A stretch of DNA of 46,933 bases from Helicobacteraceae bacterium. GTDB lineage: Bacteria > Campylobacterota > Campylobacteria > Campylobacterales > SZUA-545. The stretch's first letter is position 1. Each line of letters opens with the position of its first letter. The notes beneath the pieces were generated by a model that ran no database searches, was not told where the DNA came from, and saw only the letters and a list, made by a program, of their open reading frames with translations. This document shows, piece after piece, positions 43,752 through 46,933 of the stretch. Location of the stretch: contig JAISOU010000087.1 of assembly GCA_031275395.1 (NCBI GenBank), forward strand, positions 1-46,933, given 5' to 3'. The position numbers and the translations under genes were made by a program.

Positions 43752-44003
43752 ATGGCGAACAAAAGCAGCTTAAACTTCTTAAAAAATATGCAAAATATCG
43801 CCGTTAATCAAAAAAATTACGGATCGAGCGAAGCGCTAAAAGAAACGAAAATAGCGGCTAAACTTTGTCCAAATTGCGGCGCGGCGCGCGCTAAATACGA
43901 CGGGCTAACGCATTGCGCATATTGCGGATATAAGTTTATCGATACAACTTTGACGGACGGCATATTTATCAAAAAGGAGGACAATTCGCGCGATGGCAAA
44001 TAA
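43752..44003 (+). CDS. Small zinc-ribbon protein
   Basis: 83 residues. A short basic N-terminal helix is followed by a single zinc ribbon, CPNCG (about residue 43) and CAYCGYKF (about 59). The tail is acidic then basic. ATG 43752 lies one base after the upstream stop. The frame overlaps the next start by 11 bases. I cannot assign a function. In B. subtilis a zinc-ribbon protein (YdjG) is partner of the SPFH protein YdjI, and by context this may be its counterpart, although much shorter. Confidence 0.65.
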   Translation: MANKSSLNFLKNMQNIAVNQKNYGSSEALKETKIAAKLCPNCGAARAKYDGLTHCAYCGYKFIDTTLTDGIFIKKEDNSRDGK

Positions 44004-45048
44004 CGACGAATTTGACGAAACGGACGAACAAGACGCCAAATGGCTCTCTAATTTTATGAGCAAAATGCAAAAAAAGGCGCAAGCCGCGTTTGGCGCGCTA
44101 ACAAGCGTAGCGGAAGAGAAGAACGACGAAGAGCTTGACGATTTACGCGAAGAGATCGAGGATAGGCAAACAAGATGGTTCGCTTTTACAAACAAATTAG
44201 AAGAGAGGGCAAAAGAGCTCTTTGACGAGGCGCTGCCCCAACTTCGCGCGTTAAGAAAAAGCGACGAGGATATATATAAGTCAAATTACAACAAGGCGCT
44301 ATCGGGCGTATGCGGACAGCTTAGCGCGATTCGCGACAAGGCGTTTAAGGCAAAAGATAAAGAGATAGTCGATTTTAATTACTACGCGAAAGATAAAATC
44401 CCCTCTTCCCACTCCCTATCAAAAAAATTAGACAAGTTTTGGTATGACGCAAACGAAGAGTTTGAACGCTTTGATATGGCGATATACGAGTTGGATAAAC
44501 GCCTACTGGAAGACGCGGAGAATGATCTAGAGGGCGAATATCAAGAGATTATAGACTCTTTCAACGCCCAAAAAGGTAACTTTAAATGTTCGCAATGCGG
44601 AGCTACTTTACAGATTGAGCGCATATTTTTTATAGACGTAAATGTGGCGTGCGGCGTTTGCGCGTCGCAAAACAGTTTCGAGCCTAGCTCGCAAGCAAGA
44701 AGATTGCAGTTTATCGCGAACGATTTAGCCAAAAAGCGGTGCAAGCCGCTTTTGAAAGCCTACGAAGAGGAGGAGCAAAAAGAGCGCGATTTATACCAAC
44801 AGGCGCACGAGTTAAGGCTAAACGCGATACATGAAAGCGCAAGGAGAAAAGCCGAGATAGAAAAAGAGAGAGATAGGCTAAACAAGCTAAGAGAGGAAGC
44901 GATCAAAAACGCTCCTAGACTATATAGCCTCTATCTGCGCGCGGTTTGCGACGAGCTAAATAAAATCCTGCCAGAGTTCAAAGAGCATCATGAAAAGATG
45001 TATATCGAACAGAGCGGGCAAATATTTCAAATAAAGGAAAGCGAATAA
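43993..45048 (+). CDS. Coiled-coil protein with an internal zinc ribbon, unknown function
   Basis: 351 residues, highly charged. Long helices or coiled coils cover about 20-180 and 235-320. Between them lies a zinc ribbon, FKCSQCGATL and VACGVCAS (about 196-218). No signal or membrane segment is seen. AAGGAGG precedes the ATG. It overlaps the small zinc-ribbon gene by 11 bases, and its TAA shares a base with the next ATG. I recognise no family. Two ribbon proteins side by side suggest that they bind each other or the SPFH protein. Confidence 0.6.
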   Translation: MANNDEFDETDEQDAKWLSNFMSKMQKKAQAAFGALTSVAEEKNDEELDDLREEIEDRQTRWFAFTNKLEERAKELFDEALPQLRALRKSDEDIYKSNYNKALSGVCGQLSAIRDKAFKAKDKEIVDFNYYAKDKIPSSHSLSKKLDKFWYDANEEFERFDMAIYELDKRLLEDAENDLEGEYQEIIDSFNAQKGNFKCSQCGATLQIERIFFIDVNVACGVCASQNSFEPSSQARRLQFIANDLAKKRCKPLLKAYEEEEQKERDLYQQAHELRLNAIHESARRKAEIEKERDRLNKLREEAIKNAPRLYSLYLRAVCDELNKILPEFKEHHEKMYIEQSGQIFQIKESE

Positions 45049-45611
45049 TGTCAAATTTAGAACCGATACACGGTATAACGCTCCAAGAGTGGGCGCAAAT
45101 GGCAAAACTGATGGTTTCGGGCGTTGAAGAGGCGAAGGTAATCCAAGCGATGGGCATAGACGGCGCGGTTTGGGACGAGGTAAACGCGCTTTGGACGCAG
45201 AGATTGGCGGAGGATTCTACCTTTCAAATCGGGCAGATTTACGCGCAGGCTTTCGGCACGGAGGTAACGGAGCCGCGACTTAAAAATCTAAGCGCGAATA
45301 TTTCTCCCGAAGGCGCCCAAAACCTTGAGCGCATCAAAAACGACCGCTACTTTTACCACGAATTAAACGGCGCTAGAAACGCGGCTTACGCTTACGGGTT
45401 GGACGGCGCGCAGTGGATACTCGATAACTACGGCGTAAGTTTGGGCGATTTTCAATCTGTCGCTATGCAGTATATGGCGTTAAGAAATAGCGCGGGCGGC
45501 GATGAAGATCTGATACATTTTCTTGACTACGAAAAGCAAAAGCAAGAGGAGTATGAGGAGAGGTTCGCAAACGAGCGCGGCGGAAACGTCGCCGACGATA
45601 TAGAGTTTTAA
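45048..45611 (+). CDS. Helical protein, DUF6620-like, unknown function
   Basis: 187 residues, acidic and mostly helical. The opening LEPIHGITLQEWAQMAKLM followed by a glycine-containing helix and VWDEVNALWTQRL recalls the DUF6620 family as I remember it; I have not verified this. No catalytic motif, signal or membrane segment is visible. The start overlaps the previous stop by one base (TAATG), so it is the last gene of the SPFH cassette. Confidence 0.55.
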   Translation: MSNLEPIHGITLQEWAQMAKLMVSGVEEAKVIQAMGIDGAVWDEVNALWTQRLAEDSTFQIGQIYAQAFGTEVTEPRLKNLSANISPEGAQNLERIKNDRYFYHELNGARNAAYAYGLDGAQWILDNYGVSLGDFQSVAMQYMALRNSAGGDEDLIHFLDYEKQKQEEYEERFANERGGNVADDIEF

Positions 45612-45774
45612 CGCGCATAGACGAAGAAAACCTAGTTTGAATTAGCGCGGAAGGATATCTTGCTAACAAGCGAAAATATTCAAAGAAATAACGCCGCAAC
45701 TACGGGATTGCGTCTTTGCAATCAACGTTGGACTGATTGGTTTTTTGCTACGATCGCTCATAAGGAGAACGGAT

Positions 45775-46005
45775 ATGAAAAGGAAAATCGCGGCGGTTTT
45801 GGCGGCGGCGTTCTTAACGGCTATAAGCGCGACGGGTAACAATGGCGAACCTATATCCTCCGGCGGCTTTTTGCCCGATCGCGCCGATTTTGACAAGCTT
45901 ATAGCGGAGGCGCTTGAAAGCGGCGACTATAGCGCTATGCTCGACGCGAAATCGCAGGGGGATTGGGCGGAGCTAACGGGGTTACTTTATGAAACGCGAC
46001 GTTGA
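45775..46005 (+). CDS. Short exported protein, possibly the 5' part of a split gene
   Basis: 76 residues starting at ATG 45775, with AAGGAG seven bases upstream. The N-terminus is a signal peptide (MKRKIAAVLAAAFLTAISA). The mature part is short and acidic (FDKLIAEALESGDY, then DAKSQGDWAELTGLL). The next ORF starts inside its end in another frame and codes for a beta-rich segment that would also need export. A single gene with a frameshift near 45985-46005 is the simplest explanation, but overlapping genes are possible. The family is unknown. Confidence 0.5.
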   Translation: MKRKIAAVLAAAFLTAISATGNNGEPISSGGFLPDRADFDKLIAEALESGDYSAMLDAKSQGDWAELTGLLYETRR

Positions 46006-46297
46006 AACCGTAACGAAAATGCCTCTGTCGTTGAATATCAAAGACTACGGCTTGACAGAAGAGGACAAAGAAGCGTCCGAGTTTGTAATAACTCCTAAAA
46101 AATCGGGCGTCGTTACCATTTTACGCGACGGAAAACGTAGCTTCGTTTCAAATCTAAAGATCGACGGCGAACAAGAGGCTATCGGCGGTTCTACCTATAG
46201 GTTTCGTTTTGCGGCGCAAGCGGGGCGCTCGTATCGCGTTATTTTAAGCAAGCCCTATTATAGGGGTTTGTATAGCGCTTGGGCTAACGTAAATTAG
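45989..46297 (+). CDS. Beta-rich protein segment, possibly the 3' part of a split exported protein
   Basis: 102 residues from ATG 45989, overlapping the preceding ORF by 17 bases. The sequence alternates polar and hydrophobic residues (SEFVITPKKSGVVTIL, STYRFRFAAQAGRSYRVIL), suggesting a small beta-sandwich of the kind found in secreted proteins. It has no signal peptide and no ribosome binding site of its own. See the preceding entry for the frameshift interpretation. Confidence 0.5.
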   Translation: MKRDVETVTKMPLSLNIKDYGLTEEDKEASEFVITPKKSGVVTILRDGKRSFVSNLKIDGEQEAIGGSTYRFRFAAQAGRSYRVILSKPYYRGLYSAWANVN

Positions 46298-46333
46298 CGC
46301 GAATGCAAAACCGCTCTAAATAAAGGCGCGATA

Positions 46334-46933
46334 TTGGCTAAAAAGCAAAAGCGGCACTTTTTTTGGCGACGCGCTTGGTTTAAGAAGTTTATTCGCGGCG
46401 CGGGGCTAAAGATTTTGCCCTTTTTGGGTTACCTGTTCACAAAACTGATCTATCTGACCAACCGCAAGCGCTTTATAGGGCTTGAAACGATCGCTCCGGA
46501 TAAACCCGTGATTGTCGCCTTCTGGCACGAACATATCTTGATGGCGACCTTTCACTGGAAGAAACTGCGCAAGGGCAAGAAAAACGCCAAAGTTTCCGCT
46601 ATGGTCAGCGATCACCGCGACGGCGAATATATCGCTAGGATCGTTTCGTTTTTGGGAATCTCTACGGTGCGAGGCAGTAGCGCAAGGGGCGGCGTAAAAG
46701 CGCTAATCGCCGCGTTAAAAGAGTTAAAATTGGGCAACGACGTCGCCTTTACGCCCGACGGGCCTAGAGGCCCAAGACACAGCGTCGCCGACGGGATTAT
46801 TTTAGCGGCGAAAAAGAGCGGAGCGGCTATACTACCAATGCGTTACGAGGCAAGCCGATTTTGGCGCTTAAAAAGCTGGGATCGGTTTATCATTCCAAAG
46901 CCGTTTGGCGTCATTACCTTTACCGCCAACAAG
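46334..46933 (+). CDS. DUF374 / LPxTG-less lysophospholipid acyltransferase-like protein (partial)
   Basis: The 200 codons visible run off the window end, so the C-terminus is missing. An N-terminal membrane-anchoring segment is followed by the DUF374 core: FWHEHILMA (the H-x-acyltransferase-like histidine), SDHRDGEYIARIVSFLGI, RGSSARGGVKAL and FTPDGPRGPRH. DUF374 proteins belong to the LPLAT-like acyltransferases of the inner membrane and are often near lipid A genes; the substrate is unknown. The start is TTG 46334 with AAAGG seven bases upstream. Confidence 0.8.
   Translation, partial: MAKKQKRHFFWRRAWFKKFIRGAGLKILPFLGYLFTKLIYLTNRKRFIGLETIAPDKPVIVAFWHEHILMATFHWKKLRKGKKNAKVSAMVSDHRDGEYIARIVSFLGISTVRGSSARGGVKALIAALKELKLGNDVAFTPDGPRGPRHSVADGIILAAKKSGAAILPMRYEASRFWRLKSWDRFIIPKPFGVITFTANK

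Overview
The window looks like a chromosomal segment of a Campylobacterota (Epsilonproteobacteria) member with moderate GC that I cannot name more precisely. The evidence is gene content and order. Lineage-typical genes are present: a BioV-type pimeloyl-ACP esterase, a DUF2018-like protein, LPP20/FlgP-like proteins, a PglK-like exporter and a large epsilon-type RpoD. Two blocks also match my memory of Helicobacter and Campylobacter synteny: hemA-proS-(thioredoxin-fold)-hemC downstream of a polyprenyl synthase and DUF2018, and cysS-murJ diverging from DUF342-ruvA. TTG and GTG starts are common, and many genes overlap by 1-4 bases.

Layout. 1-2.9 kb is an accessory edge: a small membrane protein, a frameshifted membrane protein, a tyrosine recombinase cut by an in-frame stop, a small minus-strand ORF crossing an 11-unit GA/CT repeat, and a decayed gene. 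2.8-11.5 kb is mixed housekeeping: HIT protein, ThiE, SIMPL protein, DedA coupled to a Pif1-like helicase, ModA/ModB with a likely ModE operator, an Lpp20-like lipoprotein, a decayed secreted-protein gene and phosphomannomutase/phosphoglucomutase. tRNA-Gln(TTG) and initiator tRNA-fMet follow.

12.2-25.3 kb is a long minus-strand run: polyprenyl synthase, HemA, ProS, thioredoxin-fold protein, HemC, MsbA-like exporter and an old-yellow-enzyme oxidoreductase, with CysS, MurJ, NagZ and DUF2018 upstream of them. It covers heme synthesis, tRNA charging and envelope building. 25.4-36.9 kb holds DUF342/FapA, RuvA, Ddl, MscS, RimI, GltX, an M15 peptidase, a PglK-like ABC exporter, a GspF-like transformation/secretion protein and TrpS. 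37-42.7 kb holds a FlgP-like protein behind a good sigma-54 promoter, RpoD, and an operon of FtsH-like ATPase, BioV and Mog.

42.8-45.6 kb is the least explained part. It is a tightly packed four-gene cassette: an SPFH protein with a SHOCT-like tail, a small zinc-ribbon protein, a coiled-coil protein with an internal zinc ribbon, and a helical protein of unknown function. It resembles, in domain content only, the Bacillus YdjG-H-I membrane-stress module. A secreted-protein gene pair and the start of a DUF374 acyltransferase close the window.

All functional calls rest on motif and family recognition from the translated sequence. No searches were run.
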